NCBI GenBank assembly: GCA_963728545.1
Contig: CAVSKO010000003.1
Coordinates: 2,728,001-2,792,000, forward strand
DNA length: 64,000 nucleotides
DNA from: DASUNP01 sp963728545
GTDB taxonomy: Bacteria > Acidobacteriota > Blastocatellia > UBA7656
Direction of reading: 5' to 3'
Within the stretch, counting starts at the first letter, position 1, and each line of letters opens with the position of its first letter. Made by a program: the position numbers and the translations under genes. Positions 37,826 through 46,542 of this stretch are shown here, in pieces. The notes beneath the pieces were generated by a model, which saw only the letters and a program-made list of their open reading frames with translations, did not search any database and had not been told where the DNA came from.

Positions 37826-38611
37826 CTAATAACGGCGCCCCAAGAAATCCAAAAAGCGCCCGAATCCGAACGTCGACATGGCGAGGCCTATCTTCTTCTT
37901 CACGTTGCCATGGACAATCAGCGTGTCGCCCGCCTGCAACGTCACGTTGTCTTCAGCCGTGGCTTTGCCTTCGAGCACCCGCTTGATGTTCACTTTAGAC
38001 GTGCGCATGGTCCCATCACCGGCCCTTCGCACGAGCGTGATATTCGACTGGCTGCCATAGTCTGTGACGCCCCCCGAAGCTGATATCGCGTCGAGCAGAG
38101 TCATCGGCCTTGACATGACGATGATGCCCGGACGCGCCACGTCGCCCAGCACCCCGACGAGCGAGCTGTTGGCGGCGATGAGCGAGAGGCTCACCCTCGG
38201 CTCGCGTATGAACTGGCTGAACTCTATCGTCAAACGCTCGGTCGCCTGATCGAGCGTAAGCCCTGCGACGTTGACGTCGCCTATGAGCGGGTGATAGATC
38301 CGCCCCATCGGCGACACCTGAGCCTTTTCGAGGGTGTAGTCTGGCTGGCCGACCACCCGTATCGCCAACTCGTCGGCGGGGCCCAGCTTGTAGCTCGTGT
38401 AGAAGTGTCTATAGATGTCCTTGAAATAAGGGTCTGCCGCGCTGTTTGTTTCCGGCTGTTGTGCTTGCGCCGCCTTCGTATCGTCGGCGGTGCGGAATTG
38501 GGTAGACGGGGATTGCTGACCGTAGGCGCCGGCCGAAATCGCGATGGCTATCACGACCACGACAAGCCCATACCGTAGTGCTCTCTTCAACTCTTCTCTT
38601 CTCATACTCAC
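37826..38611 (-). CDS. Polysaccharide export protein (Wza/OPX-like, short form)
   Basis: This 261-residue protein has a signal sequence (LVVVVIAIAISAGAYGQQ). The poly_export domain starts YKLGPADELAIRVVGQPDY and has GRIYHPLIGDVNVAGLTLDQA. An SLBB-like segment follows (SLVGVLGDVARPGIIVM, DAISASGGVTDYGS). It would form or line the periplasmic/outer-membrane export channel. It has no lipobox Cys, and at 261 residues it lacks the C-terminal outer-membrane helix region of full Wza, so another pore may complete the export path. Confidence 0.88.
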   Translation of the reverse strand: MSMRREELKRALRYGLVVVVIAIAISAGAYGQQSPSTQFRTADDTKAAQAQQPETNSAADPYFKDIYRHFYTSYKLGPADELAIRVVGQPDYTLEKAQVSPMGRIYHPLIGDVNVAGLTLDQATERLTIEFSQFIREPRVSLSLIAANSSLVGVLGDVARPGIIVMSRPMTLLDAISASGGVTDYGSQSNITLVRRAGDGTMRTSKVNIKRVLEGKATAEDNVTLQAGDTLIVHGNVKKKIGLAMSTFGFGRFLDFLGRRY

Positions 38612-38720
38612 CCCCAGAAGACTCTATTAACGATTGAACAACAGGAGAGGAGCGCGGTCCGAACGCGGGGTGCCCGTCGTCAAGATTTTTCTTGCGCCAG
38701 GCTTTCGATTGCGTTTGCCT

Positions 38721-40103
38721 TCACCGCGCGCCCCTCCCGAAAAGAACGATCCTTACCGTTTCAAAAGTGATCATCGCATCGAGGAAGAATGACTGGTTCT
38801 TGATATAGTAAAGATCGTATTGAAGCTTCTCGATGGCGTCTTCGACTGACGAGCCGTACGGATAGCGTATCTGCGCCCATCCGGTCAGCCCGGGTTTAAC
38901 CAGGTGCCTTTGCGCATAGTATGGGTTTTCGCCTTCGAGCTGATCGACGAAGACCGGGCGTTCCGGGCGAGGCCCTATGAAGCTCATGTCGCCGCGTATC
39001 ACATTGATGAATTGCGGCAGCTCATCTATGCGAAGCTTTCGGATCACGCGCCCCACACGCGTGACGCGAGGGTCGCAGTCCTTAGCCCAAACCGGCCCAT
39101 ACTTTTCTGCGTCCAAGCACATGGATCGCAGCTTGATTATCCGGAAGACCTTCTTGTGAATCCCCACGCGCTCCTGGCGGTAGAAGACCGGGCCGCGCGA
39201 ATCAATTTTGATTGCTATGGCGGCCAGCGCCATGACGGGCAGCGAGAGGAGAAAGCCGACCCCCGCCAACGCGACGTCAACGATCCTGCGCGTGCGTTTG
39301 TACACGCGCATGCGGCGCGAGCCGGTGGAGAATATTAGCCAGCTCGGGCGCAGCATCTCTGTGCTGATCTTCCCCGTAAGCCTTTCATAAAACGTAGTGG
39401 ACTCTTCTACGGCAACGTCATTGCACAGCTTCAGTCTGAGCAGCGGGTCGAGCGGCAGCCGCCCCCGGCGGTCATTGACCGCCACGACTATGCGGTCGGG
39501 CTGATAGTTGCGCACTACATCTTCCAGATCGCAAGTAAGTCCGATTACGCTAGGGTTTATAAGGCTCTTGCCGACCAGTTGCGGGTCTTCGCCGACGAAC
39601 CCGACCACCTTATAGCCGAACTCCTTGCGGTCGAGTATTTCGCGCGCCAGGTCTATGGCGGACTTTTCGGTGCCCAGGATCAGCACGCGCTCGGTCAGGC
39701 GCGGGTGGCCCAGAAGCCACATTACAAAGACCCGCCAGCAGGCCATCACCGAGAGCATCAACAGGAGGCTTACGAGAAAGACTCCGCGACCCAGCATCAT
39801 CTCAGGCACGGCGTAGAAGATTACCGCGAGTATAACCGAAGCCAGTCCCATGGCCTGAAAGAGCTGAATATAGAGCGTCCCCCTCTGCCTTATCATGCGG
39901 AAATCGTAGAGGTCGAAAAGGTAAAAGGCTCCTTGAACGACTGCCATCGAAAGCAGTATCTTCAGCCAACCTCTCGTGCTCACAAGCAGCCGGTCGGCTT
40001 CCGAGCCGAACCTGATATATATTGCGACTACTGCCGACAGGCAGGTCAGCAAACTTTCAAAGACCAGAATGCATAATGCCCTTGATCTGTTTCTGGACAT
40101 CAT
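38721..40103 (-). CDS. Polyprenyl glycosylphosphotransferase (EpsB/WcaJ-type initiating sugar transferase)
   Basis: This 460-residue protein has four or five N-terminal membrane helices and a nucleotide-binding CoA-like middle domain (RVLILGTEKSAIDLAREIL). The C-terminal catalytic bacterial sugar transferase domain carries GPVFYRQERVGIHKKVFRI, KLRSM, LRIDELPQFINVIRGDMSFI and GPRPERP. The terminal segment EKLQYDLYYIKNQSFFLD then VLFGRGAR resembles the PEP-CTERM/exosortase-system subfamily. It transfers the first sugar-1-phosphate to undecaprenyl phosphate and so starts EPS repeat-unit synthesis. Confidence 0.9.
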   Translation of the reverse strand: MMSRNRSRALCILVFESLLTCLSAVVAIYIRFGSEADRLLVSTRGWLKILLSMAVVQGAFYLFDLYDFRMIRQRGTLYIQLFQAMGLASVILAVIFYAVPEMMLGRGVFLVSLLLMLSVMACWRVFVMWLLGHPRLTERVLILGTEKSAIDLAREILDRKEFGYKVVGFVGEDPQLVGKSLINPSVIGLTCDLEDVVRNYQPDRIVVAVNDRRGRLPLDPLLRLKLCNDVAVEESTTFYERLTGKISTEMLRPSWLIFSTGSRRMRVYKRTRRIVDVALAGVGFLLSLPVMALAAIAIKIDSRGPVFYRQERVGIHKKVFRIIKLRSMCLDAEKYGPVWAKDCDPRVTRVGRVIRKLRIDELPQFINVIRGDMSFIGPRPERPVFVDQLEGENPYYAQRHLVKPGLTGWAQIRYPYGSSVEDAIEKLQYDLYYIKNQSFFLDAMITFETVRIVLFGRGAR

Positions 40104-40170
40104 TGGAACAACCCTTTACCCTTGTTTAGATCACAGATCATCATTGCCGGTCGCCTACTACGGAGGCTCA

Positions 40171-41046
40171 CTACGCAGCCCTGTTAATGACCACGCCTAC
40201 GATGTTGTCTTCGTTGAAAGATGCAATGGCCTTTTCCAGTTGCTTCGAGGAGGTCTTACCCGATCTGATTACCATAAGGGTTGCATCACAGTACCGCCTG
40301 AGCAAGTTTGATTCACCCGACCCCAGCAGCGGCGGCGAATCGAACAGGATGAAGTCATAGTCGTTGTCAAAGGCATCGAGCATATTGCGAAAGACGGGCG
40401 ATGCCAGAAGCTGTGCGGAGTTGTCTACGCGCTCTCGCGTCGGCAAAACGGCAAAGCCGTGCGGCTGAACTTTTATGGTCAACGCGCTCGCGGGCGCCTC
40501 CTGGGCGACGGCTTCGGCCATTCCTACTTCGGCTTCAATGCCGAGCAGACGGAGCACGGAAGGTTTGTAGAGGTCTGTGTCGACGACAAGCACACGCTGT
40601 TTGGCGCTCGCCAGCGCGCAGGCCAGATTGAGCAATACGCAGGTCCGGCCTTCGCCCGAATGAGCCGACGCTATCATAACTCGCTTCAGCCGCCGCTCCG
40701 TGGAAGAGGAGATCATCGCCGATGCCAGCTTGTTATACTGCTCTGAGGCGCGAGGGTCGAAATCGTAGAAGGTGACGAGGTGCGGATCGATCCGCGTCAC
40801 ATCGAGTTCCATTTCGCGCGCAGGTCGCCCGACCGGCTGTTGTGAGAAGTCAGAAGTTATCTCGCGCTCCAGGTCCGCCGCAGCCGGGGTGTTGAGCGAG
40901 TAATTGACGAAGTCGAAATCATCGCTTTTCTGCCGCGCCGCCGCAACCGCCTGTGGCCGCGACGCGCGGCCATCGCTTCTGAACAGGGAAGAGAGGGGCT
41001 GGTTCTCCTTTTCCGCTCTCTTCAACGCTTCATGGACTTTTCCCAT
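40171..41046 (-). CDS. CpsD/CapB-family BY-kinase-like ATPase
   Basis: This 291-residue cytoplasmic protein has a MinD-like P-loop fold: Walker A region IASAHSGEGRTCVLLNLA, Walker A-prime LVVDTDLYKPS and Walker B FILFDSPPLL. Such proteins pair with Wzz-type membrane partners to control chain length and export, usually by tyrosine autophosphorylation. Two features are odd. The Walker A Lys is an Arg (GEGRT, codon CGG), and there is no Tyr-rich C-terminal tail, as the protein ends VVINRAA. It may regulate by nucleotide binding rather than classical kinase activity. It lies directly after the Wzz gene. Confidence 0.88.
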   Translation of the reverse strand: MGKVHEALKRAEKENQPLSSLFRSDGRASRPQAVAAARQKSDDFDFVNYSLNTPAAADLEREITSDFSQQPVGRPAREMELDVTRIDPHLVTFYDFDPRASEQYNKLASAMISSSTERRLKRVMIASAHSGEGRTCVLLNLACALASAKQRVLVVDTDLYKPSVLRLLGIEAEVGMAEAVAQEAPASALTIKVQPHGFAVLPTRERVDNSAQLLASPVFRNMLDAFDNDYDFILFDSPPLLGSGESNLLRRYCDATLMVIRSGKTSSKQLEKAIASFNEDNIVGVVINRAA

Positions 41047-41105
41047 TGATTCCCCCTTAGTTGATTAACTCACGGCTCCCGTCGCAGATTGGCCCGGAGC
41101 CGAAA

Positions 41106-42671
41106 TCACCAGCGGTTTGCGAAGATCTGTATGATGCGCAGGTAGTTGAGCAGGAATATCAGGCCGGGCACAAGCAGCGCCGCGACCAGCAGAACGCCGA
41201 CTCTGCGCGTCAGCAGGACCCTGCGATTCAGACCGCGCTCTGCCGGTGTGAGCGATTCGGGGATCAACGCGACTACGCGCGTGCCGAGGTAATAATTGAT
41301 GTCTCGTTCGTCCCGGATCGCGTACAATCGAGGGAACTCGATTGCGGCAACTACGATAAAAGCCAGGGCGAGCGCGGCGGCCAGCGCAAGCAAACGGAGT
41401 TTCATGCGATCAGGCCCGGAAGGCGTCTCGGCCAGCGCGGGCATATCGATTATCTGGAAGACTCCGGGTTCGAGCCCGGCTGCCGTGAGCCGGTCGCGGT
41501 CGAGCGTGTCCTGCTGTCTGAGCAGCAGGTTGTAACGGTCCCGCAATCGTTGCGAATCGGTTTCCGACGCGATGCTGGGAATAGAGGCGTCCGCCGAAAG
41601 GGCCGGGGCCGCCGTCACCGCCACGCGGGGCGTCGTCGAAAGCGTCTGCTGCTTCCGCCCTAGCTCTCGCTGTACTATGGTCATTTCAGTCTGCATGCGC
41701 ACAAGCTCGCGCTCCAGCGACCGAAGCTCGCGGGATTCCGGGGAATCGCCGACAACGCCCTGCCCCGAGGCCAGCTCACTGATCTGGCGGTTGATCTCGG
41801 CGACCTGGTTTTGCGTCTGAATTATCTTGGGATTCTTGTCCGTATACTGAGCCTGGTAATCTTTCAGTTGCGCTTCAAGCTCCGCTTTACGAACCAGCAG
41901 CACCCCGTAAGAGCTACCCGAGCGGGCATCGCGAGGCGAAGCCTTTACGAGCCTCTCTTGATCGGCTATCTGCCGCCTCTGCTCGGCAATCTGCTGTTCG
42001 AGGGCGAATTGTTTATCGAGGAGCGTTTCGACCGACGACTGGGCGGCGGCGCGCTGGGCGCGAATCTCGTTAAAGGAGCCGCGCACGCTGCTTTCGGCGC
42101 GGCTGCGGGACGCGGCGACGGCCCGTTGTTGGCCGAGTTGATTCAACCTCTCTTCTATCTGCGCAATCTCTGTCGTTATATTGTTCGCCTGCTCTGTCAT
42201 GCGCTGCTCGACGGCGTTGTTCATCCTGTCGAACGTAGAGACGAGGTCTGTGGTCACGTTCTTTGCCGTCTCCGGGTCAGAGTGGCGAAAAGTGATCGTG
42301 AGCATCTCGGGGTTGTCACCACGGTACTTTGTGCTTACCTTGATGTCCTTGCGCATGCTGTTGACGGCAGATTCAATCGCGCCCCGCGCGACAGCGCTTG
42401 AATAGAGGTTGTGTCGCTCTATCAGCGGTTCGAGGAACGAACGGCTGTTTATCCTCTCAGTGATAGTCGTGACGCGGGATGCGATAATCTGGCGGTCTTC
42501 TTGTTTACCCGCAACGACCACTGACGCGGTAGATTGATAGAGGTCAGGCATTCTGGCGATCACGATAAATGTTGAAATCAACAATACCGCGGCGACTAAA
42601 AAAAACAGCGACTTTCTTCGCCAGATAACTTGCAGGTATTCGGAAAGCGAACGAGGTCTGTAGCTCGACAT
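41106..42671 (-). CDS. Wzz/GumC-type chain-length determinant
   Basis: This 521-residue protein has a Wzz N-terminal domain with membrane helix 1 (SLFFLVAAVLLISTFIVIA) and PDLYQSTASVVV. A long periplasmic coiled-coil region spans about residues 150-350 (QIEERLNQLGQQRA, QLKDYQAQYTDKNPKI). Further membrane helices are LRLLALAAALALAFIVVAA and LLVAALLVPGLIFLLNYL. It lacks a fused kinase domain, which is provided by the next gene. It co-polymerises with the export apparatus to set polymer length. AGAGGTG precedes the ATG. Confidence 0.9.
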   Translation of the reverse strand: MSSYRPRSLSEYLQVIWRRKSLFFLVAAVLLISTFIVIARMPDLYQSTASVVVAGKQEDRQIIASRVTTITERINSRSFLEPLIERHNLYSSAVARGAIESAVNSMRKDIKVSTKYRGDNPEMLTITFRHSDPETAKNVTTDLVSTFDRMNNAVEQRMTEQANNITTEIAQIEERLNQLGQQRAVAASRSRAESSVRGSFNEIRAQRAAAQSSVETLLDKQFALEQQIAEQRRQIADQERLVKASPRDARSGSSYGVLLVRKAELEAQLKDYQAQYTDKNPKIIQTQNQVAEINRQISELASGQGVVGDSPESRELRSLERELVRMQTEMTIVQRELGRKQQTLSTTPRVAVTAAPALSADASIPSIASETDSQRLRDRYNLLLRQQDTLDRDRLTAAGLEPGVFQIIDMPALAETPSGPDRMKLRLLALAAALALAFIVVAAIEFPRLYAIRDERDINYYLGTRVVALIPESLTPAERGLNRRVLLTRRVGVLLVAALLVPGLIFLLNYLRIIQIFANRW

Positions 42672-42744
42672 AGGTCACCTCTCAACTAATACGAGTCAAT
42701 GGGTGGCGGGCGGGATCAATCTGACCGCCCGTCATTCATCATTC

Positions 42745-43053
42745 CTACCTTTGTTTCAGCTTTCGCGTCAGCAGCACCTTGATGACTGTGCCGATGGATA
42801 AAAGAATTGATCCGAGCAACAACAGAAGAAATGGCTCGAAAGCCCGCGATGCAGGCGGGAAGAAGTGTTCCGAGCCGACCGCATTCTGCTGGCCCGAAGT
42901 GGCCGCTGATGCTATTTCCAAGGCAGAGGTTTGTCCGACGGCAATCGCGGCGCTCACGTGGGCGCCGAATTGAGCGCGCACTACGAGAATCGACGAAACG
43001 AGGATCAATACAGAGACTATTGTGACAGCAAACCTGATTAAGTTACTCGTCAT
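42745..43053 (-). CDS. Small secreted protein with a PEP-CTERM-like sorting tail
   Basis: This 102-residue protein (ATG at 43053) has an N-terminal signal helix (IRFAVTIVSVLILVSSILVV then RAQ) and a mature region of only about 45 residues. The C-terminus, AFEPFLLLLLGSILLSIGTV, runs into TRKLKQR. The EP pair, a following LLLLGS-type hydrophobic helix and a basic end are the three parts of exosortase sorting signals. No exosortase gene is in the window. It is the first gene after the sigma54 activator and just upstream of wzz. It may alternatively be a plain two-helix membrane protein. Confidence 0.6.
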   Translation of the reverse strand: MTSNLIRFAVTIVSVLILVSSILVVRAQFGAHVSAAIAVGQTSALEIASAATSGQQNAVGSEHFFPPASRAFEPFLLLLLGSILLSIGTVIKVLLTRKLKQR

Positions 43054-43074
43054 AAGAGATTCTTTTTCCCGCAA

Positions 43075-43474
43075 ACTGGGCCATTAGATAAGACAAGCCT
43101 GGTGTAAATTCTCTGGTCAGCATCTCAAGACCGCCATCACTGTCGGGCGGAAATCAAACAATATTGCGAGCTACCGGGCGGGTTAATGACCAGCAACGTG
43201 TCAGTAATTCCCTCGTTCTACCTTGCGCTACGGTAGGCAGGCTGTATTCACCTGCACAAGCTTCACACAAATATCTAAACTCATAACATTGGCATCCCTT
43301 CAAAAAACAGTGTCGGGGACATGCCATTCGATCTCTATCAAGATAATCTGTGTTCGCATTCAAGAGATTTGACAACTCGCGCGGGGATATTCGAGCGCCT
43401 GCATACTGTGCGTCGATAGCACTTTGTGCCGAGCTTTCGGCGCGACAGGCATAAAGAAAAAGTATTCTGTAGGG
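43075..43474 (-). promoter_or_regulatory. 400-base region between the activator and the EPS operon
   Basis: This holds conserved element B (43256-43312) and two small hairpins after it on the minus strand (GCAGG..CCTGC and CTACC..GGTAG). The 73-codon minus-strand frame here is not supported by the matching element at 28322-28378, which is aligned in a different frame. No sigma54 match was found here. Confidence 0.45.
43256..43312 (-). promoter_or_regulatory. Conserved upstream element B
   Basis: The minus strand has TTTTTTG, then GAGTTTAGATATT and TGTGTGAAGCTTGT. It aligns without gaps to element A at 28322-28378, with 25 of 31 matches in the core plus the T-run at the same distance. It lies about 200 bases upstream of the small sorting-tail protein. 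Confidence 0.5.
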
Positions 43475-46094
43475 TTACGACCCGGCGCGATCAAGACCGA
43501 GCTTCTGCATTCTGGACTGGAGTGTCGTTCGTTTCATTCCCAGCCGCGCGGCCGCGCCGTTTGGGCCACCGACAACCCAGTTGGCCTCATTGAGCGCGCG
43601 CAGGATGTGCTCGCGTTCAGCGTCTTCGAGTGTGGAGATACTCGCGGGAGAGATATCCGCGGGGGCGGCTGGCGCAGATGGTCTCAATTCGGAGAGAGAG
43701 ATTTCCAGGTCAGGGCCTTGCGTGAGGATGACGGCGCGTTCGATGAAGTGTTCGAGTTCGCGCACATTGCCCGGCCAGCCGTAGCCTGTGAGCGCAGCCA
43801 TCGCCTCTGCCGAAATAGTCTCGATGCGCTTCTTCAAACGCCGCGCATATTTCTGTGTGAAGTATCGAGCCAGCGTCGGGATGTCTTCCCTTCGCTCACG
43901 CAGCGGCGGGATCGTAATCGGAAAGACGTTAAGCCTATAATACAGATCGCTGCGATATTTTCTGTCGGCGACCATCTGTTCAAGGTCGCTATTGGTCGCG
44001 GCGACCAGGCGCACATCAACACGCTGCGTTCGCGTGCTTCCCAGCCGCTCGAACTCCTGCTCCTGAAGCACACGCAGTAGCTTTGGCTGCAACTCAAGCG
44101 GGATGTCGCCCACTTCATCCAGAAAGAGAGTGCCTTTGTGCGCCAGCTCGAACCGCCCTATGCGTTGAGAGATCGCGCCGGTGAATGCTCCTTTTTCGTG
44201 GCCGAAGAGTTCCGCTTCGAGCAAGCCCGTCGGAATGGCCGCGCAGTTGAGCTTTACCAGTGTGCGCTCGCGCCGCCCGCTCAATGAGTGAATGGCGCGG
44301 GCGAGCAGTTCCTTTCCCGTGCCCGTCTCGCCGAAAATCAGAACAGTCGAATCCGTAGGCGCGACCGTTTCCACCTGCCTGAGAATCTTTTTGAGTGCTG
44401 CGCTGCTGCCGATGATCTCTTCGAAATTGTGTTCGGTGCGAATCTCATCTTCGAGGTAGAGCTTCTCGCTGGCGAGTTTGTTCTTGAGCGCCTCGATCTC
44501 ACGAAATGCCAGGGCGTTTTCGACCGCAATCGCGACCTGATTGGCGACCTGGCAGAGCAGCTCCACCTCATCATCAGAGAAGGTGGCCTCGCGAAGAGTG
44601 GCAAAACCGAGGGTGCCGAGCTTTCGGCCATGCGCGATGAGCGGGATCGCCCCGCCTGACTTGAAACCGGCTTCGCGGAATCGCCTGTTGAAATCCGAGT
44701 GAAAGCTTTTATCCTTAACCCGGTCGAGCAAGACCGGCTGGCCCGTCGTGAAGGCCAGACCGGGGGCGGAGCCTTCGAAGGGAATAGGTTGCCCTTCGTC
44801 AACAAAAGCCTGATCGGTGGGATTGGCGTATGCGCGCAATTGATTGGTTCTCAGGATCGTAGAGAGCAAGCCCTACGGCGTCGTACTGTGATATTTTGCC
44901 GAGACTAAATGAGATGGCCTTCATGAGGCTTTGCAGATCGAGATTCGAGACCACCGCATTGTTGATTTCCAAAAGCAACTCGATGCGCTCGGACTGTTGT
45001 CGCGCCTGCTGCTCAGCCTTGAGCGCCCGCTCGAAGTTGAGCGCGTTATCCACCGCGATGGCGATCTGGTTGGCGACCTGACACAACAGTTTTTTGTCGC
45101 TATCGGAAAACGCATTCTCGCGTTTGCAGGCGAAGCCCAGGACTCCCAGCTTGTGCCCCTTTACAATCAGAGGGATGCTGCCGCCCGCCCTGTAACCGCT
45201 CTCATAGACCTGCCTGGACACATCGGAGGGGAATCTGTTCAGGTCTAACGTATCGAGCAAGACCGGCTGGCCGGAGGTGAAGGCTAAACCGGCGGGGGTG
45301 TCTTCGAGCGGGATCGGGAACCCTTCCCCCCTGAGACGATTCCCCTGCCCGGCATCGGTCATGATTGTGCGCAACTGGCCGCTTTCGTAATCGAACAGCG
45401 CTACCGTGACGATGTCGATCTCTATCACCTCGCGAATGCTGGAAGAGATGACCGTGAGGAGTTCCCGCAGATCCAATTGCGAGACCACTGCGGTAGTGAT
45501 TTCGAGCATCAGCCGCAGATGTTCCAGACTGTGCTTCAGCTCTGCGTTGGCCGCGCGGGCGCTTTCAAAGTTGATAGTGTCGTCAACTGCGACGGCTACC
45601 ATCTTCGCCACGTGTTCGAGGAATTCCTGATCGTCCTCGCCCCAGGCCGCTTCCTGAGGGCTGAAGAAACCGAGCGCGCCCAGACGCCGTCCCTGCGAAG
45701 TGAGCGGGAGGAAGTAAGCAGTCTTGACCCCGTACTGGCGCAGCTCAACGATAACCCGCCGGTAGCGACTCTCATAAGAATCGAGATCGGTTATCAGCAA
45801 GGGCTGTTGTGTTTGCCACGCCAACCCGGCGAGAGATTCTTCAACAGTCAGTTCGGTATGGTCGCGCGAGGGCGCGGGGGATTCCAGAACGTGTCTCCGC
45901 ATCAGGTTCTGTTTCGGGTCATAAAGCAATACCTGAACGGCGTCAAACTTGACAACCACCTGTAGTCGTTCCTTGAGAAGTTCGAGCAGCGATTTCAGAT
46001 CGCGGTGAGCGGCTATCGATTCGGCGGCTTGAGCGAGCGCCTGATACTGCCGGAGCCTGATGTTGAGTTTTGATTGTTGCGATCCACTATCCAT
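43475..46094 (-). CDS. Three-GAF sigma54-dependent activator, frameshifted in this sequence
   Basis: This NorR/FhlA-like regulator is about 872 residues if restored. It has three GAF domains, each with an IPLxxxGxxLGxLGF-type core (FLPLTSQGRRLGALGF, IPLIVKGHKLGVLGF, IPLIAHGRKLGTLGF). The AAA+ domain follows with GETGTGKE and HEKGAFTGA, the sigma54-contacting loop, then FLDEVGDIP. A FIS-type HTH ends the protein (AARLGMKRTTLQSRMQKLGL). The frame breaks inside GAF3 at 44846-44852. Minus-strand GAGAACC there becomes GAGACC and reads YDPETNQLRAYANP when one base is removed. It likely controls the sigma54 promoters at 31825 and 46420 in response to a small ligand or redox signal. Confidence 0.88.
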
Positions 46095-46169
46095 AGCTTT
46101 CAGAGAAAACGGTCAGCGGGTATTTACCTAGATCGAATTTCAAATGAGGGTAAGGAAATGAAAGAAGAT

Positions 46170-46263
46170 TCACCGCCGCAGACACAGAGAGCACAGAGCG
46201 GGCGCAGAGAAAACCAACGTCTGCTCTGCGCCCGCTCTGTGCTCTCTGTGTCTGCGGCGGTGA
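46170..46263. repeat. Perfect 38-bp inverted repeat (dispersed CAGAG-type repeat, copy 3)
   Basis: Arms at 46170-46207 (starting TCACCGCCGCAGACACAGAG) and 46226-46263 are exact reverse complements around an 18-base loop. The same arm occurs singly or damaged at 3684, 4964 and 51033. It looks like two head-to-head copies of a dispersed repeat, able to form a large cruciform or RNA hairpin. Confidence 0.9.
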
Positions 46264-46419
46264 GATGTCTCTCGCATACAGTACATTCAATTGAAAACCG
46301 CTCTAAAGGCCGCGCCAATGATAGCACAACCGATTTGAGCGATCACGCCGCCCGCCGCTTCATTCCGGCGAGCACCTCTGCGGCGACATCCAGGGTTATT
46401 AACAGACTGCAACGCTGAT

Positions 46420-46436
46420 ATGGCATCCGATTTGCC
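46420..46436 (+). promoter_or_regulatory. Sigma54 (-24/-12) promoter
   Basis: The sequence ATGGCATCCGATTTGCC has GG and GC exactly 10 bases apart, with TGGCAT (46421-46426) and TTGC (46432-46435). It points at the gene starting at 46543, giving a leader of about 95 bases, and lies beside the sigma54 activator gene. Confidence 0.6.
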
Positions 46437-46542
46437 TACTTCTACTTATCATAGAGCTTTCGGCTGCATCTGTACGGCCAGCGTTCGCTCCGTATGATTA
46501 ATCTGTCTTGTACACATACTATAAAGGACGGAGGTAAAAGGG

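Larger units (their letters stand above)
46095..46542. promoter_or_regulatory. Divergent regulatory region with a palindromic repeat and a sigma54 promoter
   Basis: This 450-base region lies between the minus-strand activator and the plus-strand glycine-zipper gene. It holds the 38-bp inverted repeat (46170-46263) and a sigma54-type promoter (46420-46436). No gene is credible, as the short frames here lie in the repeat. Confidence 0.5.

Noticed and set aside
43154..43375. 73-codon Cys-rich minus-strand frame upstream of the EPS operon
   Set aside because: It spans conserved element B, but the matching element A is read in a different frame, so the conservation is not coding.
46170..46263. 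CRISPR-like repeats
   Set aside because: It is one inverted pair with an 18-base loop, not a direct-repeat/spacer array.
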